DNA of 64,000 nucleotides, taken from the NCBI RefSeq assembly GCF_002754195.1, contig NZ_PEEU01000001.1, positions 4,526,001-4,590,000 on the forward strand. Reading direction: 5' to 3'. The notes beneath the pieces are model-generated. The model was given only the letters and a program-made list of their open reading frames with translations. It was not told the DNA's origin and did no database searches. This document shows, in pieces, positions 49,756 through 57,733 of this stretch (within the stretch, counting starts at the first letter, position 1; the number at the start of each line of letters is the position of its first letter). The stretch is from Flavobacterium sp. 9 (GTDB taxonomy: Bacteria; Bacteroidota; Bacteroidia; Flavobacteriales; Flavobacteriaceae). The position numbers and the translations under genes are program-made.

Positions 49756-49889
49756 CTGAATTTTTACATCTTTACGATTTTATAAGAAGTAAAAAAATCT
49801 GCATTATCTGCTAAATCTGCGAGAAAAACTTTTTATAATTCCAGAAATGATTTTTTTAAATTTGAAACTAATAATAAATACCTATAGTA

Positions 49890-50261
49890 ATGGAACAATG
49901 GAAACCAATATCATTAGATGACCTCTATGATGGAATTCAGAAAACAGAAAAAGATCTGGATGAAGAATTGAAAAACTTTTGGGATTTGATTAAAATTGAT
50001 CCAATAAAATGGGAGGAGAAAGAATATGGAGTAATGGGAGGTGGTTTCTGGGTTGTCGCTATTTTTGGTCATCAAGTAATTTGGTATAATGATATTGAAG
50101 AAGGATTTAATATTTCTGACTATAAAACATTTGGAAAAATTGAAGATTATTGGTGCGATCAAGACGAGCTTGTTCATGTAATTTACAGATTGGTTGAATT
50201 TGTGAAAGGTGAAAGAGGAGCTATAGGAGGAAGACGTGGTTCGGCAGAAAGTATGCTCTAA
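49890..50261 (+). CDS. Unrecognised small acidic protein
   Basis: This 123-residue protein has no signal peptide. It is rich in Trp, Asp and Glu (LDEELKNFWDLIKIDPIKWEEKEYGVMGGGFWVVAIFG; HQVIWYNDIEEGFNISDYKTFGKIEDYWCDQDELVHVIYRLVEF). The compact, acidic, aromatic make-up is like that of many bacterial immunity or SMI1-like proteins, but I cannot place it in a family. It lies between the MITE-like palindrome and a toxin-antitoxin pair. Confidence 0.65.
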   Translation: MEQWKPISLDDLYDGIQKTEKDLDEELKNFWDLIKIDPIKWEEKEYGVMGGGFWVVAIFGHQVIWYNDIEEGFNISDYKTFGKIEDYWCDQDELVHVIYRLVEFVKGERGAIGGRRGSAESML

Positions 50262-50330
50262 TTAAAAAGAAAATAGCCTTAACAAAAATCAAAGCTAAAA
50301 AGACTTAAATTTGAATAAAATATACGTACA

Positions 50331-50576
50331 ATGGAAACAAAAGAACTCAGACGTAAGCTGATAAAAGATTTTGGAAAATTCATTGAGGATGATTCTAAAT
50401 TAGAAATTTTAGAAAGCATTTTTGATGCCATAAATCATGACGAAAAAAAATCGATTGTTTCCGATTCTCATTATGATATAGTTGCTGAGGAAAGAGAAAA
50501 GTATCTCTCAAATGAAAAAGAAGTAAGTTCTTGGGAAGAAGCTGAACAGCGATTGAATGCGAAATATGGGTTTTAA
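50331..50576 (+). CDS. Type II antitoxin of a RelE/ParE-type pair
   Basis: This 81-residue protein starts with a helical region (KELRRKLIKDFGKFIEDDSKLEILESIFDAI) and ends SSWEEAEQRLNAKYGF, a flexible tail like those that wrap around ParE/RelE toxins. Its stop overlaps the toxin start, the standard arrangement for a co-translated antitoxin-toxin operon with the antitoxin first. No clear DNA-binding motif is visible. The leader is about 70 bp after the unrecognised gene. Confidence 0.82.
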   Translation: METKELRRKLIKDFGKFIEDDSKLEILESIFDAINHDEKKSIVSDSHYDIVAEEREKYLSNEKEVSSWEEAEQRLNAKYGF

Positions 50577-50856
50577 GATTAAAATTTTACCCCTGGCAGA
50601 AAATGAAATTGATGAGTCTATTGAATTCTACGAAAGTAGACGAAAAGGCTTGGGAAAACAATTTCTAACGTATTTAAAATCGCATCTACAAGTTTTAAAA
50701 ACTCATCCGGAATTATTTGAAATAAAGAAGAAGCCAGGTTATCGTGAATTAACTTTAGTCAAATTTCCATTTGTAATTATATATGAAATTATAGAAAGTG
50801 AAGTAATCATCTATTCTGTTTTTCATACGTCAAGAAGTCCTCAAAGAAAACCTTAA
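50566..50856 (+). CDS. RelE/ParE-family toxin
   Basis: This ~96-residue basic protein has the ParE/RelE fold pattern: FKIKILPLAENEIDESIEFYESRRKGLGKQFL, then FEIKKKPGYRELTLVKFPFVIIYEI and IIYSVFHTSRSPQRKP. The Arg/Lys/His-rich end matches plasmid-stabilisation-type toxins. ParE members poison gyrase and RelE members cut mRNA on the ribosome; which applies here is open. I chose the ATG at 50566, inside the antitoxin stop region. An ATG at 50557 would add three residues. Confidence 0.87.
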   Translation: MGFKIKILPLAENEIDESIEFYESRRKGLGKQFLTYLKSHLQVLKTHPELFEIKKKPGYRELTLVKFPFVIIYEIIESEVIIYSVFHTSRSPQRKP

Positions 50857-50898
50857 GAAAGAGGTGCAAAGATGTAAAGGTTCAAAGCGACAAAGACT

Positions 50899-51010
50899 TT
50901 TAAAGGTACTGAGATTCTGAGTTACTAAGGTTCTGAGGTTTTAGGAACAAAGGTTCAAAGTGACAAAGGTTTTCCGTAGAGACGCACAGCAGTGAGTCTA
51001 AAATTGGATG
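50899..51010. repeat. Direct repeat, right copy, flanking the toxin-antitoxin segment
   Basis: The sequence runs GGTACTGAGATTCTGAGTTA, then CTAAGGTTCTGAGGTTTTAG, GGTTCAAAGTGACAAA, then AGAGACGCACAGCAGTGAGTCTAAAA, the same order as at 49476-49605. Confidence 0.75.
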
Positions 51011-51028
51011 TTTTTTTAAGATTTTAAA

Positions 51029-51228
51029 AATAATCTCGCGAAGACGCAGAGTCGCAAAGTTTTTTTTAATTTTTGTTATTCTGGGGAACGAAGGGTCTTC
51101 GCAACGACAATCCAATCTTTGTCGAGTTTCTTGTGAAGATTTCTCCTTCGTCGAAATGACAAATAGCACCATACAATAATTGTTTAAAAAAGAAAACTTT
51201 GCGACTTTGCGTCTTCGCGAGACTAAAA
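51029..51228. repeat. Composite nested palindrome
   Basis: The outer arms TAATCTCGCGAAGACGCAGA (51029 on) and TGCGTCTTCGCGAGACTAAA (ending about 51230) pair imperfectly through AGTCGCAAAGTTTT/AAAACTTTGCGACT. The inner part contains CTTTGTCGAGTTTCTTGTGA and TCGTCGAAATGACA of the GTCATTTCGA family. The architecture is the same as at 20109-20290. Confidence 0.8.
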
Positions 51229-51369
51229 AAAAACAAAAACTTAGCAAACCTTACTTAAATTCATAATCCAAAAAAAGCCATGTGCCTTTGTGTCTTCTTG
51301 CAAAAAAACTTCCCTTAAATTTCACACAAAAAACATTGAGATTTAAACTTTAAACAAAACTTTATTCCT

Positions 51370-51377
51370 TAATTTTG
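51370..51377 (+). promoter_or_regulatory. TAnnTTTG promoter element of lpdA
   Basis: TAATTTTG matches TAnnTTTG and would give a leader of about 21 nt before the ATG at 51405. Confidence 0.55.
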
Positions 51378-51404
51378 TATCGCTAAAAATAAAATAGACA
51401 AACT

Positions 51405-52808
51405 ATGAGTTCATTTGACGTAGTCATTATAGGTTCAGGTCCTGGCGGATATGTATCAGCAATTCGTTGCGCACAATTAGGTTTCAAAACTGCAATTGTA
51501 GAAAAATATAATTCATTAGGCGGAACTTGCCTTAACGTTGGTTGTATTCCTTCAAAAGCACTATTATCTTCTTCTCATCATTATGCTGAAATTGCACATT
51601 TTGCAGATCACGGAATCGAAGTTTCTGGAGATGTAAAAATCAATTTAGAGAAAATGATTGCTCGTAAACAAGCAGTTGTAGATCAAACCGTAGGTGGAAT
51701 CAACTACTTAATGGATAAAAATAAAATTACTGTTTTCAATGGTTTAGGTTCTTTCGTAGACGCAACACACATTGCAGTTGCAAAAGCTGACGGAACATCA
51801 GAAACTATCGAAACTAAATATGCTGTAATCGCAACAGGTTCAAAACCATCTTCTTTGCCATTCATTAAAATTGACAAAGAAAGAATCATCACTTCTACAG
51901 AAGCTTTAGCTTTAAAAGAAGTTCCAAAACACTTAGTAATTATTGGTGGTGGAGTTATTGGAATCGAGCTTGGACAAGTTTACCTACGTTTAGGAGCGCA
52001 AGTTTCTGTAGTAGAATTCATGGACAGAATCATTCCTGGAATGGATAGTTCTTTATCTAAAGAATTAACTAAAGTATTGAAAAAACAAGGAATGAAATTC
52101 TACGTTTCTCATAAAGTAAAATCAGTAGAAAGAAACGGCGATGCTGTAGTTGTTCAGGCTGAAAATGCAAAGGGAGAAACTATTACTCTTGAAGGAGATT
52201 ATTCATTAGTTTCTGTTGGTCGTCGTCCTTACACAGACGGATTAAACGCTGACAAAGCCGGAGTTAAAATTTCAGAAAGAGGACAAGTTGAAGTAAATGA
52301 TCATTTACAAACTAATGTTCCTAATATCTATGCAATTGGTGACGTTGTTCGTGGAGCAATGTTGGCACACAAAGCAGAAGAAGAAGGAACTATGGTTGCT
52401 GAAATCTTAGCTGGTCAAAAACCACATATTGATTATAACTTAATTCCTGGTGTAGTTTACACTTGGCCGGAAGTTGCTGCAGTTGGACAAACTGAAGAGC
52501 AAGTAAAAGCTTCAGGAACAGAATATAAAGTTGGAAGTTTCCCATTCAAAGCTTTAGGTCGTGCAAGAGCAAGTGGAGATCTTGACGGATTCGTAAAAAT
52601 CATTGCTGATGCTAAAACTGATGAGGTTTTAGGAGTTCACATGATTGGAGCTCGTACAGCTGATTTAATTGCAGAAGCAGTTACAGCAATGGAATTCAGA
52701 GCGTCTGCTGAAGATATTTCAAGAATGAGCCACGCGCATCCAACTTTCGCAGAAGCGGTAAAAGAAGCTGCTTTGGCTGCGACTGATAATAGAGCATTAC
52801 ACGTATAA
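51405..52808 (+). CDS. lpdA: Dihydrolipoyl dehydrogenase
   Basis: This 467-residue protein has FAD-binding GSGPGGYVSAI at the start. The redox-active disulfide is Cys42/Cys47 in GGTCLNVGCIPSK, the NAD-binding segment is IIGGGVIGIELG, and IYAIGDV is the second FAD motif. The C-terminal catalytic pair is His445 and Glu450 in HAHPTFAEA. It re-oxidises the lipoyl arm of pyruvate, 2-oxoglutarate or branched-chain dehydrogenase complexes, or the glycine cleavage system. The gene is alone, with its own promoter and a strong terminator, so it probably serves several complexes. Confidence 0.96.
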   Translation: MSSFDVVIIGSGPGGYVSAIRCAQLGFKTAIVEKYNSLGGTCLNVGCIPSKALLSSSHHYAEIAHFADHGIEVSGDVKINLEKMIARKQAVVDQTVGGINYLMDKNKITVFNGLGSFVDATHIAVAKADGTSETIETKYAVIATGSKPSSLPFIKIDKERIITSTEALALKEVPKHLVIIGGGVIGIELGQVYLRLGAQVSVVEFMDRIIPGMDSSLSKELTKVLKKQGMKFYVSHKVKSVERNGDAVVVQAENAKGETITLEGDYSLVSVGRRPYTDGLNADKAGVKISERGQVEVNDHLQTNVPNIYAIGDVVRGAMLAHKAEEEGTMVAEILAGQKPHIDYNLIPGVVYTWPEVAAVGQTEEQVKASGTEYKVGSFPFKALGRARASGDLDGFVKIIADAKTDEVLGVHMIGARTADLIAEAVTAMEFRASAEDISRMSHAHPTFAEAVKEAALAATDNRALHV

Positions 52809-52829
52809 TTTACGTAAAATTATAATTTT

Positions 52830-52867
52830 AAAAAACCGCCGAGATTTATATTTCGGCGGTTTTTTTA
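52830..52867. terminator. Shared terminator of lpdA and the convergent secreted-protein gene
   Basis: AAAAACCGCCGA and TTCGGCGGTTTTTTT form a strong GC-rich stem with T runs in both directions. The convergent gene's stop codon lies within the T run. Confidence 0.88.
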
Positions 52868-53518
52868 TTGTTTTAATATTTTAAAAGTATAATAAGTTTC
52901 TTTGTTTTGAGTGTATACACTGTAGGTTTCATTTTCTTCATTGTATAATTTATAAAGATATTTATCGCCTTTAATGCTTAAGTTCTTTCTCGATATATTA
53001 TTACTTTCAATGAATTCCAATTCAAATTCGCAGCTTCCTTTTTTTCTGAAATTTAATTTTGAAAAAGTTCCGTCAAAAAACTTTTCGATCCATAAATTAT
53101 CACTTAAAGTAACTTCAACTTTGTTGCCGTCGTTTTCAAAATAATAATATTTCGAAATCGTATTAAAATGATTGCATTGCTCTTTGGTTATTTTTTGAAC
53201 AGGTTTTTCATTTTGCATTGACCAACTACTTTCCTGAGCTTTGTTTGGAAAAAGTGCGACAAATTCATTACAGTTTTTCTGTAACCTGAAAAAGATTTGT
53301 TCAAAAACTGTTTTTTGAGTTATACTGTCTTTAAATCTTGCCAAATAAGGCGTTATATGAGCATTATTAATAGTATTAATTCTAATTTCGTTATTCAAAT
53401 CGATATTCTGAACCAGAGATTTGCAGATTTCAACATTTAGAGAATCAACTGATTTTATAGATTGTGATCTCGAAAAATTAACGCAAAGTAACAGAACTAC
53501 AAAAAGATATTTTTTCAT
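52865..53518 (-). CDS. Exported protein of unknown function
   Basis: This 217-residue protein begins with a signal peptide (KKYLFVVLLLCVNFSRSQ). The middle part has helices (EICKSLVQNIDLNNEIR; FEQIFFRLQKNCNEFVALF), and the C-terminal half is strongly beta (VEVTLSDNLWIEKFFDG; YKLYNEENETYSVYTQNKETYYTFKIL). It has paired cysteines that may form a disulfide. I do not recognise the family. It is probably periplasmic or secreted. Confidence 0.7.
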   Translation of the reverse strand: MKKYLFVVLLLCVNFSRSQSIKSVDSLNVEICKSLVQNIDLNNEIRINTINNAHITPYLARFKDSITQKTVFEQIFFRLQKNCNEFVALFPNKAQESSWSMQNEKPVQKITKEQCNHFNTISKYYYFENDGNKVEVTLSDNLWIEKFFDGTFSKLNFRKKGSCEFELEFIESNNISRKNLSIKGDKYLYKLYNEENETYSVYTQNKETYYTFKILKQ

Positions 53519-53683
53519 CGAAAGCTAAAGTTTTAGTCAAATATAGTTGTTTAGTAAAAATATTTAGAATTTTTAATTTTATTCTTTTAATCTTAATGTC
53601 AGAAAATGTAAAATTCAATAAAAATTTTGTAAATTAGATGTGGAATTCAGATGTTATCTTTACTTCTTTAAAAAGATAACATT

Positions 53684-54226
53684 ATGAAAAATAGATATAT
53701 AACTCCGATTCTACTCGGAGCAGGAATTGCATTTATACTTTATTCCTGTCGTTCAAATATTCCGCAAAAAGCTGTTGCAATTTCTAATTTTGACAAAGCT
53801 AAATATCTGGGAAAATGGTTTGAAATTGCAAGATTAGATTATAAATGGGAAAAAGGTTTAGACAACGTAACTGCCGAATATTCATTAAACGATAACGGCA
53901 CGATTAAAGTTGATAACAGGGGCTATAATGTCAAAAAAGACAAATGGGAGGAAAGCATCGGGAAAGCCAAGTTCGTCAAAAAGGACAATGTAGGTATGCT
54001 TAAGGTTTCATTTTTTGGTCCTTTTTATTCTGGTTATAATATTATTGCGGTCGACGCAGATTACAAATATGCTCTTGTTGCCGGCGAGAGCTTAAAATAT
54101 ATGTGGATACTTTCGAGAGAAACGACTATTCCAGAAAGCATCAAAGCTGATTTTCTAATTAAAGCCCAGGAAATAGGTTATAATGTTTTGGACCTTGTCT
54201 GGGTAAAACATGACAAAAGAGGTTGA
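53684..54226 (+). CDS. blc: Lipocalin-family outer-membrane lipoprotein (Blc-like)
   Basis: This 180-residue protein has a lipoprotein signal with lipobox in AFILYSCRSN. The mature part has the lipocalin signature YLGKWFEIARLDYKWEKGLDNVTAEYSL and the second conserved motif YKYALVAGESLKYMWILSRE. Blc-type lipocalins bind fatty acids or lysophospholipids at the inner face of the outer membrane and are linked to membrane stress. The length matches Blc. It stands alone and ends at a strong terminator one base past the stop. Confidence 0.9.
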   Translation: MKNRYITPILLGAGIAFILYSCRSNIPQKAVAISNFDKAKYLGKWFEIARLDYKWEKGLDNVTAEYSLNDNGTIKVDNRGYNVKKDKWEESIGKAKFVKKDNVGMLKVSFFGPFYSGYNIIAVDADYKYALVAGESLKYMWILSRETTIPESIKADFLIKAQEIGYNVLDLVWVKHDKRG

Positions 54227-54265
54227 AAAAGAAACCCGACAGTTATAGGCTGTCGGGTTTCTTTT
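54227..54265. terminator. Shared terminator of blc and the convergent doxX-like gene
   Basis: AAAAGAAACCCGACAG and CTGTCGGGTTTCTTTT form a perfect 16-bp stem with a six-base loop, suited to ending transcripts from both sides. Confidence 0.9.
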
Positions 54266-54284
54266 ATTTTAGTTCGAAAATGAT

Positions 54285-54659
54285 TTATGCAGTGAAAACA
54301 CTTTTGTAATTATCCCAATATCTGTAAATCAAAAATAAGTTAGCCAGGAATAATAAAGCCGCAATTGGCAGACCATCCGGAGTAAGAAAATAGTTGATAA
54401 ACAAAATATTTACCGTTATAGGTAAAATCAAAATATTGGCTAATGTTACATAACGTCCCGTTACAAACGCAATTCCGCAAAGTAATTCTATTGATTTTGC
54501 TAAAGGCATTAAATAAGTAGAAGCCATCAAACCAACATTAAAGGCTTTGAAATCTCCCGTTGTTTCAGGCTCAGGCATTAAATGAAAGAAGAAACTAATA
54601 GAGGCAAACAATAACAACAGACCAATCAAAACACGGACAATAATGGTAGCAATTTTCAT
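54285..54659 (-). CDS. DoxX-family small membrane protein
   Basis: This 124-residue protein has four hydrophobic helices (IIVRVLIGLLLLFASISFFFHL; LMASTYLMPLAKSIELLCGIAFVTG; YVTLANILILPITVNILFINYFL; IAALLFLANLFLIYRYW). The KSIELLCGIAFVTGRY segment matches the DoxX family. Family members are inner-membrane proteins of mostly unknown role, some tied to thiosulfate or stress chemistry. It is monocistronic here. Confidence 0.82.
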   Translation of the reverse strand: MKIATIIVRVLIGLLLLFASISFFFHLMPEPETTGDFKAFNVGLMASTYLMPLAKSIELLCGIAFVTGRYVTLANILILPITVNILFINYFLTPDGLPIAALLFLANLFLIYRYWDNYKSVFTA

Positions 54660-54930
54660 AATACTAGGATTTTTAATGGGTTAAAAATGTATAATTTATT
54701 TTTGGAAAACGTTACAATCTAAATTCTCTAATAAAGTGAAAGTCAAATTTTAAAGCCGTTCTATTGAGAATTTTACCATCTTTATAATCTTATTTTAAGA
54801 TTTCAATAATGCTATATCAAATATAACGAATTTTTCCTTACGAAATTGTTGTTTTATTAACAGTTTTGGTGTTTTATTTTTGGTTTTTGCCGTAATTGCG
54901 GAAAGCCAATAATTTTTAAGGATTATTTTA
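54660..54930. other. Intergenic gap upstream of pabB
   Basis: AT-rich DNA between divergent genes. No gene, repeat or strong hairpin was seen apart from the pabB promoter just downstream. Confidence 0.5.
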
Positions 54931-54958
54931 TTGAAGGATTTTTTTTGTCGTAATTTTG
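54931..54958 (+). promoter_or_regulatory. Promoter of the pabB-like gene
   Basis: TTG (54931-54933), 17 bases and TAATTTTG (54951-54958) match the Bacteroidota promoter exactly. Transcription would start near 54965, after the first possible TTG start at 54956. Confidence 0.7.
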
Positions 54959-54979
54959 AAGTCTAAAATTTACCCATTT

Positions 54980-56266
54980 TTGAGAGTTTCAATTCATAAA
55001 CATATTTCAAATCCAGAGCAGTTTAAACAACAACTTCTAGCTTGGTCACAACAATTTCGTGAGGTCGTTTTTTTGGACAGTAATTCTTATCCACAAGAAT
55101 ATTCAAGCTTCAATTGTTTGCTGGCTGTAGACGCTTTTACATCTTTAAAAACCGATTTTCATAATGCTTTTGAAGATTTAAAACAATATCAGCAAACTAC
55201 AAAAGACTGGCTTTTTGGATATTTGACTTACGATCTGAAAAATGACATTGAAGATTTAAAATCAGCTAATTTTGATGGTTTAGATTTTCCGGATATGTTT
55301 TTCTTTCAACCAAAAAAAATATTCTTATTGAAAGAAAATCAACTCGAAATTCAATATTTATTTCTTTGTGATGATGAGGTTGAAGATGATTTTAATGAGA
55401 TAGTCGAAAGTCAAAAGTCGAAAGTCGAAAGTCAGATGTCTTTAGAGATCGAACAAAGAATTTCAAAAGATTTATATATAGAAAAAGTAACAAAAATGCT
55501 TGAGCATATTCATAAAGGCGATATGTATGAAGCTAATTTTTGTATGGAATTTTTTGCTGAAAATGCGACTATAAATCCTTTAGAAAAGTTTGAGAAACTG
55601 AACGCTATTTCGCAAGCGCCATTTTCAGTTTTCTTTAAAAATCACAAACAATATTTACTTTCGGCTTCACCGGAAAGATATCTGAAGAAATCAGGAGAGA
55701 ATTTGATTTCGCAACCTATAAAAGGAACATCAAAACGATCTTCAGATCCAATCGAAGACGAAAAATCAAAGCAATATTTAGAATCTGACGCTAAAGAACG
55801 TGCCGAAAATATCATGATTACTGATCTTGTTCGGAATGATTTGTCGCATACCGCACAAAAAGGTTCTGTTGAAGTTGCAGAACTTTGTAAAATCTATTCG
55901 TTTCTGCAAGTGCACCAAATGATTTCGACGATAACGTCTAAAATAGATCCACAATATTCGCCAATAGAAGTTTTGAAAACGACTTTTCCAATGGGAAGTA
56001 TGACTGGAGCGCCAAAAATTTCGGTTATGAAAATCATCGAAAATCTGGAAGAAACAAAACGTGGTTTGTACAGCGGATCAGTTGGATATTTTACTCCCGA
56101 AGGTGATTTCGATTTTAATGTTGTGATAAGAAGTATTTTGTACAATCAGGAAAATAAATACGTTTCGTTTTCTGTTGGAAGCGCCATTACATCGTTATCA
56201 ATTCCTGAAAAAGAATACGAAGAATGTTTGTTGAAAGCTAAGGCGATGCATGAGGTTTTGCAGTAA
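54980..56266 (+). CDS. pabB: Chorismate-binding enzyme, aminodeoxychorismate synthase component I type
   Basis: The C-terminal ~260 residues are the chorismate-utilising domain: KMLEHIHKGDMYEANFCMEF, FSVFFKNHKQYLLSASPERYL, QPIKGTSKRS, ENIMITDLVRNDLSHTA, and FPMGSMTGAPKISVMKIIE with RGLYSGSVGYF. The enzyme makes 4-amino-4-deoxychorismate for folate, using ammonia from a PabA partner. No ATG fits the N-terminus. The first in-frame TTG (54956) lies inside the promoter element, so I chose the TTG at 54980, with moderate certainty. At about residues 140-153 a heptamer DNA repeat encodes a low-complexity linker (ESQKSKVESQ). Component I of anthranilate synthase is the main alternative, but the length (about 430) favours PabB. 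Confidence 0.85.
   Translation: MRVSIHKHISNPEQFKQQLLAWSQQFREVVFLDSNSYPQEYSSFNCLLAVDAFTSLKTDFHNAFEDLKQYQQTTKDWLFGYLTYDLKNDIEDLKSANFDGLDFPDMFFFQPKKIFLLKENQLEIQYLFLCDDEVEDDFNEIVESQKSKVESQMSLEIEQRISKDLYIEKVTKMLEHIHKGDMYEANFCMEFFAENATINPLEKFEKLNAISQAPFSVFFKNHKQYLLSASPERYLKKSGENLISQPIKGTSKRSSDPIEDEKSKQYLESDAKERAENIMITDLVRNDLSHTAQKGSVEVAELCKIYSFLQVHQMISTITSKIDPQYSPIEVLKTTFPMGSMTGAPKISVMKIIENLEETKRGLYSGSVGYFTPEGDFDFNVVIRSILYNQENKYVSFSVGSAITSLSIPEKEYEECLLKAKAMHEVLQ
55403..55440 (+). repeat. GTCGAAA heptamer tandem repeat inside pabB
   Basis: Five units in a row read GTCGAAA, GTCAAAA, GTCGAAA, GTCGAAA, GTCAGAT, followed by GTC. They fall in the linker between the N-terminal part and the catalytic domain and are translated as repeated Ser/Lys/Val/Glu/Gln. 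Confidence 0.85.
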
Positions 56267-56419
56267 AAGTTAGCTGCGAATTGGTGTGATTTTTTTGCCC
56301 GCGGATTTTACGGGTTAAACCGATAAACGCGATTTTTTCTTTTTAATCTTTGGCAAAAAAATATCACGCTTAACAATTCATTTAAAAATAGATCGAATTT
56401 AATTTTCTACTTTTATCAA

Positions 56420-57733
56420 ATGTTTTCAAAATTTCAAAATCACATCTCGTCCAGATTTCCATTTTTGGAAGATAAAAAACTATTTCTAGCAGTTAGCGGC
56501 GGATTAGACAGCATGGTTTTATTGCATTTATTACAGCAATTACCGTATGAAATTGCCGTTTTGCATTGTAATTTTCAATTGCGCGGATTAGAAAGTTTTG
56601 GCGATCAGAGTTTTATTCAGAATTATTGTGACCAAAATGAAATTCCGGTTTTTATCACGCAATTTGACACCGAAGCTTTTGCAAAAGATTATAAATTATC
56701 GACTCAGGTTGCGGCACGCGAGTTGCGCTACAGTTGGTTTTATGAACTTCTCGAAACAGAGAATTTCGATTATATTCTAACAGCGCATCATGCCGATGAT
56801 AATCTGGAAACTTTTATAATTAATCTAACGCGAGGAACGGGATTAGATGGATTAATTGGAATTCCGGAAGAAAATGACCGAATTATTCGTCCGCTTTTGC
56901 CATTTTCCAGAGATGAAATTCTGAAATATGCGCAGGAAAATAATATCGACTGGAGAGAAGACAGCAGCAATGCATCCAATAAATATCTTCGGAATAAAAT
57001 TCGCCATGATTTAGTTCCGATGTTAAAAGAAATCAATCCTAACTTTTTGAATGCTTTTCAAAAAACACAATCCTATTTGCAGGAATCTCAAGTAATGGTC
57101 GAAGATGCGTCGATTATGATTTATCAGCAAGTAGCAAGTGAAGTTGGTGATGATATACATTTTGATCTAAATCAACTCAAAAAACTACCTAATTATAAAT
57201 CATATTTGTATCAATGGCTGAATGAATTTGGCTTTTTGGCTTGGAATGATATTTATGATTTGGTAGATAGTCAATCTGGGAAACAAGTAATTTCGGCTGA
57301 ATTTAGATTGCTGAAAAACAGAGATACGTTGATTTTGAGTCCAATTTCTGAAATTTCAGAGAAAGAAGAATTTGAAATTCAGGAAAGCGATCAAGACGTT
57401 AATTTTCCCTTAAAATTGAGGCTTTGTCAAGTAGACGACATTAGTATAGATTCAAATAAAGCTATCTTTGTGGACGCTGAAAAAATCCAATTCCCTTTGA
57501 TTTTGCGTAAATGGAATGAAGGGGATGTTTTTCATCCTTTTGGAATGCAGGGGAAGTCTAAAAAAGTAAGTAAGCTTTTTAAAGATGAGAAATTATCGTT
57601 GATTGAAAAGGAAAAAATATGGATTTTGTGTTCTGATAATCAAATTGTTTGGGTTATTGGAATCAGACAAGACGAACGCTTTAAAATTGAAAACACCACA
57701 AATAGAATACTTAAAATTGAATTACAATCATGA
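56420..57733 (+). CDS. tilS: tRNA(Ile)-lysidine synthase
   Basis: This 437-residue protein has the PP-loop LAVSGGLDSMVLL (residues 23-35), then HCNFQLRG, TAHHADDNLETFIINLTRGTGLDGL, and EDSSNASNKYLRNKIRHDLVP. The C-terminal TilS substrate-binding domain has LRKWNEGDVFHPFGMQGKSKKVSKLF. It attaches lysine to C34 of the minor isoleucine tRNA (CAU) so that it reads AUA. It is essential in nearly all bacteria and full length here. The dsbD start overlaps its stop codon by four bases (ATGA), so the two are co-translated. Confidence 0.95.
   Translation: MFSKFQNHISSRFPFLEDKKLFLAVSGGLDSMVLLHLLQQLPYEIAVLHCNFQLRGLESFGDQSFIQNYCDQNEIPVFITQFDTEAFAKDYKLSTQVAARELRYSWFYELLETENFDYILTAHHADDNLETFIINLTRGTGLDGLIGIPEENDRIIRPLLPFSRDEILKYAQENNIDWREDSSNASNKYLRNKIRHDLVPMLKEINPNFLNAFQKTQSYLQESQVMVEDASIMIYQQVASEVGDDIHFDLNQLKKLPNYKSYLYQWLNEFGFLAWNDIYDLVDSQSGKQVISAEFRLLKNRDTLILSPISEISEKEEFEIQESDQDVNFPLKLRLCQVDDISIDSNKAIFVDAEKIQFPLILRKWNEGDVFHPFGMQGKSKKVSKLFKDEKLSLIEKEKIWILCSDNQIVWVIGIRQDERFKIENTTNRILKIELQS

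Larger units (their letters stand above)
50857..51404. other. Intergenic region with several repeats
   Basis: This 548-bp gap has no supported gene. It contains the right copy of the direct repeat (50899-51010), the nested palindrome (51029-51228) and the lpdA promoter. The open frame at 50900-51247 lies within repeats. Confidence 0.7.

Noticed and set aside
50900..51247. 115-codon minus-strand frame
   Set aside because: It reads through the direct repeat and the nested palindrome and has no domain.
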